Part shown: positions 29,541-38,599 of the stretch, one piece after another | Layout: each line of letters opens with the position of its first letter | How positions within the stretch are numbered: position 1 is the stretch's first letter | NCBI RefSeq assembly: GCF_003634585.1 | Contig: NZ_RBLG01000004.1 | Coordinates: 62,001-126,000 of the forward strand | Direction of reading: 5' to 3' | DNA from: Gillisia mitskevichiae | GTDB lineage: Bacteria > Bacteroidota > Bacteroidia > Flavobacteriales > Flavobacteriaceae | DNA length: 64,000 bases | Position numbers and translations under genes: made by a program | Notes under the pieces: generated by a model | The model's database searches: none | Seen by the model: the letters and a program-made list of their open reading frames with translations, nothing else | What the model was told of the DNA's origin: nothing

Positions 29541-30170
29541 TTAATTGAATATTTGGCTTAGGACATTTATTGCTGAAGAACTTATATATTCTATTCCTAT
29601 TGCGATCACAATAAATCCAATGATCCTTGAAATGGCATTAATTCCTGAAGCGCCTAAAATTCTCACGATATAATGTGCGCTTTTTAAGACAGCAAAAGTT
29701 GCTAGACAAACTGCCAGAATTGCTGCTACAGTGACAATTCTTTCCTTAAAAAATTGATATTCCTCGTGCATTCCAATTAATAAAGAGATGGTCCCTGGTC
29801 CTGCAAGCATAGGAATTGCGAGGGGAGTTAATGAAACACCTTCTCTTTGATAAGCATCATCTTTAACCCTTTTGTCCATTCCTTTGTGTTTAGAAAAGGA
29901 ACCTGTTAAAAGCGCGAATCCAGAACTTACGATTATAAGTCCGCCGGCAATTCTCAAAGAATCGATACTTATTCCAAAGAATTGAAGAATATATTTCCCT
30001 GTAAAAAAGGAAATTATAAGGATTACCAGAATATTTATTGCGGTAAGAAGGGAGGTTTTAGAGCGTTCGGCAGGAGAATCTTCTTGAGTTAATCCTACAA
30101 AGATAGGCACAGTTCCCAACGGGTTCATAACAGAGAATAAAGCAGCAAAAACATAAATAAATAATTCCAT
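29541..30170 (-). CDS. MarC family integral membrane protein
   Basis: 209 residues with six predicted membrane spans. MNPLGTVPIFVGLT at the N terminus and PLAIPMLAGPGTISLLIG in the middle are the MarC/UPF0056 half-repeat motifs. The function of the family is unsettled; the old link to multiple antibiotic resistance was not upheld. It converges with the small plus-strand gene. Confidence 0.92.
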   Translation of the reverse strand: MELFIYVFAALFSVMNPLGTVPIFVGLTQEDSPAERSKTSLLTAINILVILIISFFTGKYILQFFGISIDSLRIAGGLIIVSSGFALLTGSFSKHKGMDKRVKDDAYQREGVSLTPLAIPMLAGPGTISLLIGMHEEYQFFKERIVTVAAILAVCLATFAVLKSAHYIVRILGASGINAISRIIGFIVIAIGIEYISSSAINVLSQIFN

Positions 30171-30275
30171 TTGTTTTTAAGCAAAATTGCTTCAAAGCTT
30201 AAAGTACTGCGTTATGCTTAAATAATGCTTGCATTAAATTAAGGGGTGAAATCCTGCGGAATTGTAACTTAAATA

Positions 30276-30719
30276 TTATCTAATATCTTCTAAATGTGGG
30301 AGGGCATTATCTGTCTTGTAGCCTAATATCTTCAGCATAAATTTATGGATTGCGGGACTGTCTGCTTTTATCTTGATAAAATATTGGTCCTTGTAAACAG
30401 AATATTCTTCAGACTTTCCTTTGTACAGATTGAGCTTGTAATAAGGAATTATTAATGCATAAGTTTCTAATAAGGACCTAAACATAACAATGATGCCGTT
30501 AGGTCTTAATTCTATATTGCAAATATTCGTATTAGAATCTAGTATCAATAAATTGTGAATCTCTATACTGGTAGAAGTGATGTGTAATTTAGGAGAGCCA
30601 GAACCATTTAATTTTATACGCTCAAGAAGTGTAAATGGTGCACCAACTTCTTTGTTGATCCTTTCTTTGATCTCTGGTCTATTGTAGCTTATATTCAGTA
30701 GCATATTTAGCTTTTTCAT
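30276..30719 (-). CDS. Conserved hypothetical protein
   Basis: 147 residues from ATG 30719 (MKKLNMLLNISYNRPEIKER). A GTG at 30737 would add six residues but is less likely. Soluble, no signal peptide, no motif that I recognise; the pattern of beta segments and charge (HITSTSIEIHNLLILDSNTN, IKADSPAIHKFMLKILG) suggests an alpha/beta fold. It is divergent from argS with about 100 bases between starts. Similar short proteins seem to occur in flavobacteria but I cannot name a family. Confidence 0.7.
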   Translation of the reverse strand: MKKLNMLLNISYNRPEIKERINKEVGAPFTLLERIKLNGSGSPKLHITSTSIEIHNLLILDSNTNICNIELRPNGIIVMFRSLLETYALIIPYYKLNLYKGKSEEYSVYKDQYFIKIKADSPAIHKFMLKILGYKTDNALPHLEDIR

Positions 30720-30769
30720 AAAGATAGGGATTTGCACTTAAAGCACTAGAGCTTGCAGCTATTTTCTAT

Positions 30770-30777
30770 TATCTTTG
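30770..30777 (+). promoter_or_regulatory. -7 box of the argS promoter
   Basis: TATCTTTG fits TAnnTTTG exactly and stands 42 bases before the argS ATG at 30820. It also shows that the upstream TTG at 30775, which would lengthen the protein, cannot be the start. Confidence 0.75.
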
Positions 30778-30819
30778 CCGCTTGTATTTAGCATAAAAAA
30801 GACCATAAATAGTTCCATA

Positions 30820-32601
30820 ATGAATATTCAGAATAAAATTGAGCAAAAAGTTAAGGAGGCAGTTTTGCATCTACATCAAGTAGATCTTACACAAGTAGAA
30901 TTTCAACCAACTCGTAAAGATTTTGAGGGAGATATTACATTGGTAACTTTTCCTATGCTGCGCCAAATTAAGACTAATCCAGTGCAGCTTGGGAATGCTA
31001 TTGGAGAATATCTAGTTGAAAATGTCGAGGAAATAGTGAGTTTTAATGTGGTTCAAGGTTTTTTGAATATTGTGCTTAGTAACCAATTTTATTTAAGCTC
31101 TTTTGAAGCTATAGCAAATGATCCACATTTCGGAAAGCTTAGTGTTGCAAAGGATTCGGATACTGTGATGGTAGAATATTCTTCTCCTAACACAAATAAG
31201 CCTTTGCATTTAGGCCATGTAAGAAATAATTTATTAGGATTCTCTGTTGCTGAAATTTTAAAAGCAAGCGGGAAACAAGTTTATAAAACTCAGATCATTA
31301 ACGATCGTGGAATACATATTTGTAAGTCCATGCTTGCTTGGGAACGTTGGGGAAATGGAGAAACACCAGAGTCTACTGGGCTTAAAGGCGATAAATTGGT
31401 GGGAAACTACTACGTAAAATTCGATCAAGAATATAAAAAGGAAGTCGCAGATCTAATTGCTGAAGGTAAAACTGAAGAGGAAGCTAAAGCAGAAGCTCCC
31501 GTATTAATTGCAGCTCAAGAAATGCTTATAAAGTGGGAAGCTGGAGATGAAGAGGTGAAAGCGCTTTGGGAGAAAATGAATCAGTGGGTATATGATGGTT
31601 TCGAAAAAACCTACGACACCTTAGGAGTGGATTTCGATAAGAATTACTATGAAAGCAATACTTATCTTTTAGGTAAAGATGTTGTTGCAGAGGGCTTGGA
31701 AAAAGGAGTTTTCTTTAGAAAGGATGATGGGAGTGTTTGGATAGATCTTACAGCAGATGGTCTAGATGAAAAGATAGTTTTAAGAAGTGATGGGACAGCG
31801 GTGTATATGACCCAAGATATTGGAACTGCTATACAAAGAGTAAAAGATTTTGATATAGATGGAATGGTTTACACTGTTGGGAACGAACAGGATTATCATT
31901 TTAAAGTATTGTTTTTAATCTTAAGTAAATTAGGATACGACTGGGCAAATAACCTATTTCACTTAAGTTATGGAATGGTGGACCTTCCTTCAGGAAAAAT
32001 GAAGAGTAGAGAGGGAACAGTTGTAGATGCAGATGATCTAATATCTCAAATGACTCAAACTGCAAAAGATATTTCAGAAGAATTAGGAAAGCTAGGAGAA
32101 TATTCTTCAGAAGAAAAAGAGGAACTTTATAAAATGATCGGACTAGGCGCTTTGAAATATTATATTTTGAAGGTGGATCCTAGAAAACGAATTTTATTTA
32201 ATCCAGAAGAATCTGTAGATTTTCAAGGAAATACGGGGCCATTTATTCAGTATACTTATGCAAGAATTCAGTCTATCTTGAGAAAAGCAGATCTGGGCAA
32301 AAATAAATTTGAATTGCCAAATGGATACGAATTGCATGAAAAGGAAAAAGAGTTGATCAAACAATTGCAATCTTATCCAGACACTATACAATTAGCCGCA
32401 GAAAATCATAGTCCAGCTTTAATAGCAAACTACACATACGATCTGGTTAAAGAATTCAATTCATTTTATCAGAATGTGACTATTTTAGGAACTTCAGATG
32501 AGGTAGAAAAGAATTTTAGAGTTTATTTATCTAAATCGGTAGGAGATATTATAAAATCGGCATTTGGTTTACTTGGAATTCAGGTGCCAGAAAGAATGTA
32601 G
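30820..32601 (+). CDS. argS: Arginyl-tRNA synthetase
   Basis: 593 residues from ATG 30820 (MNIQNKIEQKVKEAVLHLHQ). Class I synthetase that charges tRNA-Arg. The HIGH motif is HLGH in NTNKPLHLGHVRNNLLG; the class I KMSKS region is GKMKSREGTVVDADDL, as is usual for ArgRS. The N-terminal Arg-tRNA-synthetase additional domain and the C-terminal anticodon-binding helices (DALR) are present. Start is chosen downstream of the promoter box. Confidence 0.97.
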   Translation: MNIQNKIEQKVKEAVLHLHQVDLTQVEFQPTRKDFEGDITLVTFPMLRQIKTNPVQLGNAIGEYLVENVEEIVSFNVVQGFLNIVLSNQFYLSSFEAIANDPHFGKLSVAKDSDTVMVEYSSPNTNKPLHLGHVRNNLLGFSVAEILKASGKQVYKTQIINDRGIHICKSMLAWERWGNGETPESTGLKGDKLVGNYYVKFDQEYKKEVADLIAEGKTEEEAKAEAPVLIAAQEMLIKWEAGDEEVKALWEKMNQWVYDGFEKTYDTLGVDFDKNYYESNTYLLGKDVVAEGLEKGVFFRKDDGSVWIDLTADGLDEKIVLRSDGTAVYMTQDIGTAIQRVKDFDIDGMVYTVGNEQDYHFKVLFLILSKLGYDWANNLFHLSYGMVDLPSGKMKSREGTVVDADDLISQMTQTAKDISEELGKLGEYSSEEKEELYKMIGLGALKYYILKVDPRKRILFNPEESVDFQGNTGPFIQYTYARIQSILRKADLGKNKFELPNGYELHEKEKELIKQLQSYPDTIQLAAENHSPALIANYTYDLVKEFNSFYQNVTILGTSDEVEKNFRVYLSKSVGDIIKSAFGLLGIQVPERM

Positions 32602-32609
32602 ACATCAAT

Positions 32610-32642
32610 TAGCAGTAAACAATAAACAATAAACAATTAGCA
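32610..32642 (+). repeat. Short AACAATA direct repeats
   Basis: A stretch after argS repeats AACAATA three times in tandem with a TTAGCA flank on either side (TTAGCAGT ... TTAGCAAC). It looks like a small degenerate repeat in the argS-ffh gap. No function is evident. Confidence 0.5.
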
Positions 32643-32733
32643 ACTTTGAAAGTGGAAGTTTAGGGAAAATTAATAGTGCCTTTAGGTAAAATATTGTTTC
32701 CAAATAAAACTTTTCACTTCAGCATCAAATCAT

Positions 32734-32741
32734 TAAATTTG
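32734..32741 (+). promoter_or_regulatory. -7 box of the ffh promoter
   Basis: TAAATTTG matches TAnnTTTG exactly, 44 bases before the ffh ATG at 32786. No good -33 box is visible. Confidence 0.7.
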
Positions 32742-32785
32742 CAATCCGCTGATAAGCGCAAGATTAATAAATTACAGGAAGAATT

Positions 32786-34114
32786 ATGTTTGATAATTTA
32801 AGCGATAAGTTAGATAATGCCTTACACATCCTAAAAGGACATGGGCAGATTACAGAAGTAAACGTTGCCGAGACTTTAAAGGAAGTGCGTAGAGCCTTGG
32901 TGGAAGCCGATGTTAACTATAAGATAGCGAAAGAATTTACAAGCACTGTAAAAGAAAAAGCTTTAGGACAAGATGTATTAACTGCATTGAAGCCAGGGCA
33001 ACTTATGGTGAAATTGGTTAAGGATGAACTTACCCAGTTAATGGGGGGAGAAGTAGAAGAGGTAGATCTTTCTGGAAATCCTTCAGTAATTTTAATGTCT
33101 GGTTTGCAGGGAAGTGGTAAAACAACTTTTTCTGGAAAACTTGCTAATTTCTTAAAAACAAAAAAGAATAAGAATCCACTATTAGTGGCTTGTGATATTT
33201 ACCGTCCTGCGGCGATCAATCAGTTACAAATTGTAGGAGAGCAAATAGGAGTTGAGGTTTTTAGTGATGTGGGAAATCAAGATCCAGTTGCTATTTCTCA
33301 GGCGGCTATTGCACATGCTAAGCAAAACGGATTTAATGTTGTTATTATAGATACCGCTGGTCGTCTTGCTGTAGATGAGGCGATGATGACAGAAATCGCA
33401 AATATTCATGCTGCTGTTAAACCACAGGAAACCTTATTTGTGGTAGATTCCATGACAGGTCAGGATGCTGTAAATACTGCAAAAGCCTTTAATGATCGTT
33501 TGAATTTTGATGGGGTTATTCTTACAAAATTAGATGGTGATACACGCGGTGGTGCAGCAATTTCAATTAAATCTGTAGTAAACAAACCTATCAAATTTAT
33601 TGGTACCGGGGAGAAGATGGATGCGATAGATGTATTCTATCCTTCTCGTATGGCCGATAGAATTTTGGGAATGGGAGATGTTGTTTCCTTGGTGGAAAGA
33701 GCTCAAGAGCAATATGATGAGGAAGAGGCTAGAAAACTTCAGAAAAAGATAGCTAAGAATCAATTTGGATTCGATGACTTTTTAAAACAATTGCACCAGA
33801 TCAAGAAAATGGGTTCTATGAAGGACTTAATGGGAATGATCCCGGGAGCTGGAAAAATGTTAAAAGATATAGATATAGATGATGATGCTTTTAAACATGT
33901 AGAAGCAATAATATATTCTATGACCCCTGCGGAAAGAAGTACTCCAACTATTATTAATTCGGTTAGAAAGAAAAGAATAGCAGGAGGGTCTGGGACTTCA
34001 GTTCAGCAAGTAAACCAATTATTGAAGCAATTCAACCAAATGGGTAAAATGATGAAGATGATGCAAGGTGGCGGAGGTCAAAAAATGATGCAGATGATGA
34101 AGGGGATGAAATAA
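32786..34114 (+). CDS. ffh: Signal recognition particle protein Ffh
   Basis: 442 residues. N domain at the start, then the SRP GTPase G domain with P-loop GLQGSGKTTFSGK, DTAGRL and TKLDGDTRGGAA, then the methionine-rich M domain (about 320-442, ending MMQGGGGQKMMQMMKGMK) that binds signal sequences and 4.5S RNA. It delivers nascent membrane proteins to the SecYEG translocon. A single-gene unit, with folD following after 57 bases. Confidence 0.98.
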   Translation: MFDNLSDKLDNALHILKGHGQITEVNVAETLKEVRRALVEADVNYKIAKEFTSTVKEKALGQDVLTALKPGQLMVKLVKDELTQLMGGEVEEVDLSGNPSVILMSGLQGSGKTTFSGKLANFLKTKKNKNPLLVACDIYRPAAINQLQIVGEQIGVEVFSDVGNQDPVAISQAAIAHAKQNGFNVVIIDTAGRLAVDEAMMTEIANIHAAVKPQETLFVVDSMTGQDAVNTAKAFNDRLNFDGVILTKLDGDTRGGAAISIKSVVNKPIKFIGTGEKMDAIDVFYPSRMADRILGMGDVVSLVERAQEQYDEEEARKLQKKIAKNQFGFDDFLKQLHQIKKMGSMKDLMGMIPGAGKMLKDIDIDDDAFKHVEAIIYSMTPAERSTPTIINSVRKKRIAGGSGTSVQQVNQLLKQFNQMGKMMKMMQGGGGQKMMQMMKGMK

Positions 34115-34171
34115 ATCCCATAATTCTAAATATTATATATAAATAATACTCACTGATACAACATTTTAAAA

Positions 34172-35056
34172 ATGACTATTCTCGACGGTAAAAAAGTAAG
34201 CAATGAAATAAAAGATGAAATTGCTGCAGAAGTTCAGCAAATGAAGGATCGGGGAGAAAAAGTTCCACATTTGGCTGCAATTATTGTAGGAAATGATGGT
34301 GCGAGTTTAACCTATGTGAATAGTAAAGTAAAAGCTTGTGAGCGCGTAGGTTTTGAATCTACATTAGTGAAGTTATCAAGTACTATTAGCGAAACTGAAC
34401 TTTTAAAAAAAATTAAAGAGTTGAATGAAGATCCAGCTATTGATGGATTTATCGTTCAATTACCACTTCCAGATCAAATAGATACTCAAAAGGTATTACT
34501 TACGGTTAACCCAGATAAAGATGTAGATGGTTTTCATCCTACCAACTTTGGGAAAATGGCCTTAGATATGAGTAGCTTTATTCCGGCCACACCGTTCGGG
34601 ATTTTAGAGTTATTGGAGCGTTACAAGGTAGAGACTAAGGGGAAACATACCGTGGTTATTGGACGTAGCCATATTGTGGGAAGACCTATGAGTATTTTAA
34701 TGGGAAGAAAAGGCTTTCCGGGTAATTCTACGGTTACTGTAACACATAGCTATACTAAGAATATCACCCAGATAACTTCTCAGGCAGATATTATTATTAC
34801 GGCACTAGGAAATCCAGGGTTCTTGAAAGCAGAAATGGTAAAAGATGATGTAGTGATTATAGATGTGGGAATTACTAGAGTTCCAGATGAAGATGCTCCT
34901 AGAGGATACAGAATTACGGGGGATGTAGATTTTGATAATGTAAGTAAAAAGGCATCTTTTATAACTCCGGTTCCGGGAGGAGTTGGTCCAATGACTATTG
35001 CGATGTTGCTTAAGAACACATTATTGGCAAGAGAAAATCATAGAATTAGTTCATAG
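34172..35056 (+). CDS. folD: FolD bifunctional methylenetetrahydrofolate dehydrogenase/cyclohydrolase
   Basis: 294 residues. The catalytic Lys is in YVNSKVKACERVGFE; the NADP-binding region includes VIGRSHIVGRPMSILMGRKG, and the C-terminal signature is PVPGGVGPMTIAMLL. It interconverts 5,10-methylene-, methenyl- and formyl-tetrahydrofolate. Cytosolic. It ends at a shared bidirectional terminator. Confidence 0.97.
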   Translation: MTILDGKKVSNEIKDEIAAEVQQMKDRGEKVPHLAAIIVGNDGASLTYVNSKVKACERVGFESTLVKLSSTISETELLKKIKELNEDPAIDGFIVQLPLPDQIDTQKVLLTVNPDKDVDGFHPTNFGKMALDMSSFIPATPFGILELLERYKVETKGKHTVVIGRSHIVGRPMSILMGRKGFPGNSTVTVTHSYTKNITQITSQADIIITALGNPGFLKAEMVKDDVVIIDVGITRVPDEDAPRGYRITGDVDFDNVSKKASFITPVPGGVGPMTIAMLLKNTLLARENHRISS

Positions 35057-35069
35057 TATATATAGAAAT

Positions 35070-35108
35070 AAAAAAAAGGCTGTCTTTAGTAAGGCAGCCT
35101 TTTTTTTT
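35070..35108. terminator. Bidirectional terminator between folD and the DUF1232 gene
   Basis: AAAAAAAAGGCTGTCTT (35070-35086) pairs with AAGGCAGCCTTTTTTTT (35091-35107) around loop TAGT, with one T-G wobble; A and T runs on both sides suit both converging genes. Confidence 0.88.
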
Positions 35109-35121
35109 AGAATTTCTTGAA

Positions 35122-35529
35122 TTATTCTTGAGATTCTAATTTCCAATCTAAATAATTGTGAAGGTCTGTTTCAATAAAACGAAGACCAAAACTTAATACG
35201 GCTAGATCATCTATATATCCAAGTCCGGGAATGAAATCTGGAATAATATCTAGCGGATTTAAGACATATAGAAATCCAAAAGCAATAGACGCAATGGTAA
35301 ACCAAGGCACATTGGTGTAGATTCCTTTTCTATAGTCTTTAAGCATTCCGAACATGACTTTTCCCAATTCAGTATATTTCTCTAACATATTGGTGCTAGC
35401 GATCTTTTTAGAAATATCCTCCTCTTTTTCCATAACCACTTCTACATCATCTTCTTTGATCTTAGTGATCTCGTCGTTCATGTATTCTTCTTCTATTTCT
35501 TCTATTTTTTTGCTAAATATATTTTTCAT
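35122..35529 (-). CDS. YkvA/DUF1232 family small membrane protein
   Basis: 135 residues. An acidic, Lys/Glu-rich N terminus is followed by the DUF1232 core PLDIIPDFIPGLGYIDDLAV (about 92-111) next to one hydrophobic stretch (WFTIASIAFGFLYVLN). Function of the family is unknown. It lies 8 bases after the AI-2E transporter gene in a four-gene minus-strand unit. Confidence 0.9.
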   Translation of the reverse strand: MKNIFSKKIEEIEEEYMNDEITKIKEDDVEVVMEKEEDISKKIASTNMLEKYTELGKVMFGMLKDYRKGIYTNVPWFTIASIAFGFLYVLNPLDIIPDFIPGLGYIDDLAVLSFGLRFIETDLHNYLDWKLESQE

Positions 35530-35537
35530 AATTAATT

Positions 35538-36557
35538 TTATAAATTGTCGTTAGTATTACCGTATTCGGTTTTGTATATTTTTAGTATTAGTAAAAACAA
35601 GGATATTAATAAAGGTCCAAAAATCAGGCCTATAAATCCAAAGAGTGGAACTCCTACAACCACTCCAAATAATGTGATTAATGGATGGACACTGGATAAT
35701 TTTTCTAGTATATATAATCTCACCAAATTATCTGTAGATCCCACAACTACGATCCCATAGATTAAAATAGCAATGGCTTGCCATTCCATTCCCTGAGAAA
35801 ATAGTAATATGGTTACAGGGATAATTCCAATTGCCGTACCTATAAAGGGAATCATAGATCCTACTGCTGTTATCACAAACCAGAAAAACGGATCTGGAAC
35901 CCCAAATATTAAAAATCCAATCAATGCTATTACCCCTTGAATAAGGGCTACAAGTGGTATTCCTAATGCGTTAGATCTTACAGAAAGATCACTTTCCTTT
36001 CCTATAAGATGAATATTATTTGAAGCTAGAGGAATATATGATTCTAATATGTTATTCATTTTTTCTCTACTAATTAACATATAATAGAGCATAAAATACA
36101 AAATCCCTATAGCTATAAAAGCGTTAAAAGTACCGCCTGCAAAACTTTGAAGATTGGTAGAAACCCAGGTTGTTATAGAATCACTATCTATATTATTACT
36201 TATGTTATAACCAATATATTCTTCAGCTTTAGTTATCTGCTCCTTAAAGGCGATTACTACTTTTTCTGAATTTGCCACAGCTTTCCCAATCTTAGCAGTA
36301 AGCATAATAACAATAAGTGCAATTGGTATTAGTATCCCAATAAAGGAACCAATCATTAATAAAGCTGCCGCATAAGATTTTTTCCAGCCACGTTCTACTA
36401 ATTTCTTCATCCACTTACGCATGAGAACATAAAGAGTAACTGCACCAAGCACCCCAGATAAATAAGGTAGAATTTCCTTAAAAATTAAAATCCCCAAGAA
36501 TACAATAAGTATAAGAACGAAAACTTGTCTTACTAACGAGGGATTTAAGTTTTTCAT
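35538..36557 (-). CDS. AI-2E transporter family (PerM-like) membrane protein
   Basis: 339 residues with about 8 hydrophobic segments in the AI-2E exporter/PerM pattern: N-terminal paired helices, long central loop, then ILYFMLYYMLISREKMN and FVITAVGSMIPFIGTAIGII. The family moves varied small molecules; the name reflects one member and does not prove a quorum-sensing role. It is 9 bases downstream of the VOC gene. Confidence 0.92.
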   Translation of the reverse strand: MKNLNPSLVRQVFVLILIVFLGILIFKEILPYLSGVLGAVTLYVLMRKWMKKLVERGWKKSYAAALLMIGSFIGILIPIALIVIMLTAKIGKAVANSEKVVIAFKEQITKAEEYIGYNISNNIDSDSITTWVSTNLQSFAGGTFNAFIAIGILYFMLYYMLISREKMNNILESYIPLASNNIHLIGKESDLSVRSNALGIPLVALIQGVIALIGFLIFGVPDPFFWFVITAVGSMIPFIGTAIGIIPVTILLFSQGMEWQAIAILIYGIVVVGSTDNLVRLYILEKLSSVHPLITLFGVVVGVPLFGFIGLIFGPLLISLFLLILKIYKTEYGNTNDNL

Positions 36558-36566
36558 AAATAATTT

Positions 36567-36992
36567 TTATTTAGCAAAAAGCTGATCTATATTTTTAAAA
36601 GCTTTGAATTCCAATGCGTTTCCAGAGGGATCCTTAAAGAACATAGTGGCTTGTTCTCCTGTTTTCCCTTCAAATCGAATGTAAGGCTCAATAACAAAAT
36701 GAATATTATTGTTTTTCAATTTTTCAGAAAAATCCTTAAATACGTCCCATTCAAGAACGACTCCAAAATGTGGAATCGGCACATCTTTTCCATCCACTGG
36801 ATTTCCTTTTCCTATCGGTTTAGGTTGCGGTTCTTGTACGTGTAGCACTAATTGGTGTCCAAAGAAATTGAAATCTACCCAATGTTCACTGCTTCTACCT
36901 TCTTCACAGCCTAAAATTTCCCTATAAAAAACTCGGTTTTCTTCTAGATTCGTAACTGGAATTGCTAAATGAAAAGGTTGAATTTTATCCAT
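36567..36992 (-). CDS. VOC (glyoxalase-fold) family protein
   Basis: 141 residues, two beta-alpha-beta-beta-beta modules. Likely metal ligands are His8 in QPFHLAIPV, the His in PHFGVVLEW and the Glu of NALEFKAFKN near the end; the segment FFKDPSGNALEFKAF is typical. The family includes dioxygenases, fosfomycin-type thiol transferases and glyoxalases; which it is cannot be decided. Part of the unit starting at 37241. Confidence 0.88.
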   Translation of the reverse strand: MDKIQPFHLAIPVTNLEENRVFYREILGCEEGRSSEHWVDFNFFGHQLVLHVQEPQPKPIGKGNPVDGKDVPIPHFGVVLEWDVFKDFSEKLKNNNIHFVIEPYIRFEGKTGEQATMFFKDPSGNALEFKAFKNIDQLFAK

Positions 36993-36995
36993 AGT

Positions 36996-37241
36996 TTAAT
37001 TATTTCTCAATGCGTTAATTAATTCAGCTTTGCTCATTTTAGATCTCCCTTCAATTCCAACTTTCTTGGCCTGAGTATAAAGATCGGATTTTGTGCGACC
37101 TTCATAATCCCCAGCTTTTCCGCCCTTTACTCCAGCATCAGGAGTGTTCGCTATCCTTGCGGATTTCTCCTTACTATATCCTTTATCTAATAAGGCTTCA
37201 TATTGAGCCTCATTTTTAATTCGACTGTTTGAAGTTCCCAT
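36996..37241 (-). CDS. Small SAP/Rho-N-like protein
   Basis: 81 residues, highly polar and basic. The C-terminal half TKSDLYTQAKKVGIEGRSKM followed by SKAELINALRN resembles the Rho N-terminal/SAP helix-extended-loop-helix that binds nucleic acid. The N-terminal part with MGTSNSRIKNEAQYEALLDK is a stretch found in small flavobacterial and proteobacterial stress proteins. Likely DNA- or RNA-associated. Three bases before the VOC gene; first in its transcription unit. Confidence 0.8.
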   Translation of the reverse strand: MGTSNSRIKNEAQYEALLDKGYSKEKSARIANTPDAGVKGGKAGDYEGRTKSDLYTQAKKVGIEGRSKMSKAELINALRNN

Positions 37242-37303
37242 TTTTTAATCTAAAAATAGAAAGTTCTATTTAAACAATCAGTCTCAATTCCGCTAATAAT
37301 GTG

Positions 37304-38155
37304 TTAAGATTTATTTCTGCGAGATTTTGATTTTCCAGAAAAAGTTGGAGTCTCCTTAGGTTTTGAGTCTTTAGAATTAAATTTCTCTGCCTTTTCCTCG
37401 TCGTATTTTGGATTCCTTTTCTTAGGTTCTGGTGCTTTATATGTCTTGATAGAATTAGTTACCATTTCATTAATGGTGCTTAATTCTTCTTCAGTAATAT
37501 CTCTCCACTCTCCAACTGGAATATCAAGTAAAACATTCATTATCCTAACACGTTTAAGGCTTGTAACTTCATAGTCTAATGCTTCACACATTCTTCTAAT
37601 CTGTCTATTTAAACCTTGGGTAAGTACAATTCTAAAATCATAGTTCCCTAAACGTTCTACCTCACATTTCTTGGTAACTGTATCTAAAATAGAAATTCCC
37701 ATTCCCATTCTATCTATAAAGGTAGAGGAGATGGGTTTGTTTACTGTAACAACATATTCTTTTTCATGATTATTACTGGCGCGTAATATTTTATTCACAA
37801 TATCCCCATCATTCGTTAAAAAGATAAGTCCCTCACTGGCCTTATCAAGTCTACCTATTGGGAAAATACGTTTAGGGTAATTTATATAATCTATAATATT
37901 GTCTTTCTCCACACCAGAGTCTGTAGTACAAACAATACCTACCGGTTTATTAAAAGCAATGTAAACTGGTTTTTCATTGAGATTGGCGACCGTCTTTCCG
38001 TTAACACGAACAATATCCCCAGGAGCGACCTTAGTTCCCATTTCAGGAACCTCGCCGTTTACTGTAACTCTTCCTTGATCTATTAGTTTATCGGCCTCTC
38101 TGCGGGAACAATACCCGGCTTCACTTAAATATTTGTTGATTCGGGTGAGTTGCAT
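37304..38155 (-). CDS. rluF: Pseudouridine synthase, RluF/RsuA family
   Basis: 283 residues. An S4-type RNA-binding domain (1-60, [20 protein letters not shown]) leads into the catalytic domain with [10 protein letters not shown], where Asp104 is the nucleophile, and ends in a Lys-rich tail. In the family RluF modifies U2604 of 23S rRNA; RluB and RsuA are close, so the target base is uncertain, but the short linker and NDGD sequence favour RluF. It has its own promoter with an unusual flanking inverted repeat. Confidence 0.85.
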   Translation of the reverse strand: MQLTRINKYLSEAGYCSRREADKLIDQGRVTVNGEVPEMGTKVAPGDIVRVNGKTVANLNEKPVYIAFNKPVGIVCTTDSGVEKDNIIDYINYPKRIFPIGRLDKASEGLIFLTNDGDIVNKILRASNNHEKEYVVTVNKPISSTFIDRMGMGISILDTVTKKCEVERLGNYDFRIVLTQGLNRQIRRMCEALDYEVTSLKRVRIMNVLLDIPVGEWRDITEEELSTINEMVTNSIKTYKAPEPKKRNPKYDEEKAEKFNSKDSKPKETPTFSGKSKSRRNKS

Positions 38156-38167
38156 ATTAAAAATGGA

Positions 38168-38238
38168 TTAGGGTAGCAAAGATAAAGATTCAGCAATTAT
38201 TAACTTGCTCAATTCAATATTAATCTGTGCTACCCTAA
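38168..38238 (-). repeat. 11-bp inverted repeat around the rluF promoter
   Basis: TTAGGGTAGCA (38168-38178) and TGCTACCCTAA (38228-38238) are perfect 11-base inverted copies 49 bases apart. The proximal arm covers the expected rluF transcription start (the -7 box is at 38184-38177); the other lies upstream. Suggestive of an operator with looping or of a long-loop RNA stem in readthrough transcripts. Confidence 0.6.
38177..38184 (-). promoter_or_regulatory. -7 box of rluF
   Basis: On the minus strand TATCTTTG (38184-38177) fits TAnnTTTG exactly, 22 bases upstream of the rluF ATG at 38155. No convincing -33 box. Confidence 0.7.
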
Positions 38239-38244
38239 AATTAT

Positions 38245-38454
38245 TTATTCAGCTTTTTTGTTATCTACAGCAACTTCATCAGTGTCTTTTCTGTACTTCA
38301 ACATTGAGATACCCGCAATAAAGAAAACAAAGCCTAATATTGCCAGAGCCCATGGACTCATCATTAAAGCTAGACTTCCGAAAATCCCCAAAACTCCCAT
38401 TACAAGAGAAATGGCGCCTCCAATTAACATGATTACTGCTATAATCTTGATCAT
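38245..38454 (-). CDS. Small two-span membrane protein
   Basis: 69 residues with two hydrophobic segments (IIAVIMLIGGAISLVMGVLG and MMSPWALAILGFVFFIAGIS), then a charged tail ending DEVAVDNKKAE. No family recognised. A weak TACCTTTA box (38485-38478, one mismatch) lies 24 bases upstream on the same strand. Gene is likely real because it is well spaced between rluF and the next gene. Confidence 0.7.
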   Translation of the reverse strand: MIKIIAVIMLIGGAISLVMGVLGIFGSLALMMSPWALAILGFVFFIAGISMLKYRKDTDEVAVDNKKAE

Positions 38455-38599
38455 AATATTAAATATTGGTTAAGAAGTAAAGGTAATTAAAGAATTGAAA
38501 AACGATGAATTATTAACATATCCTAAAGATATTAAGCATAAAATGTCACAAATTTATCTTTAAAATAAGGTGGTTAATCTTAATTATTAATTTACCATT

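Noticed and set aside
30775-30819. Upstream TTG start for argS
   Set aside because: The TTG overlaps the -7 box TATCTTTG, so it cannot be in the mRNA.
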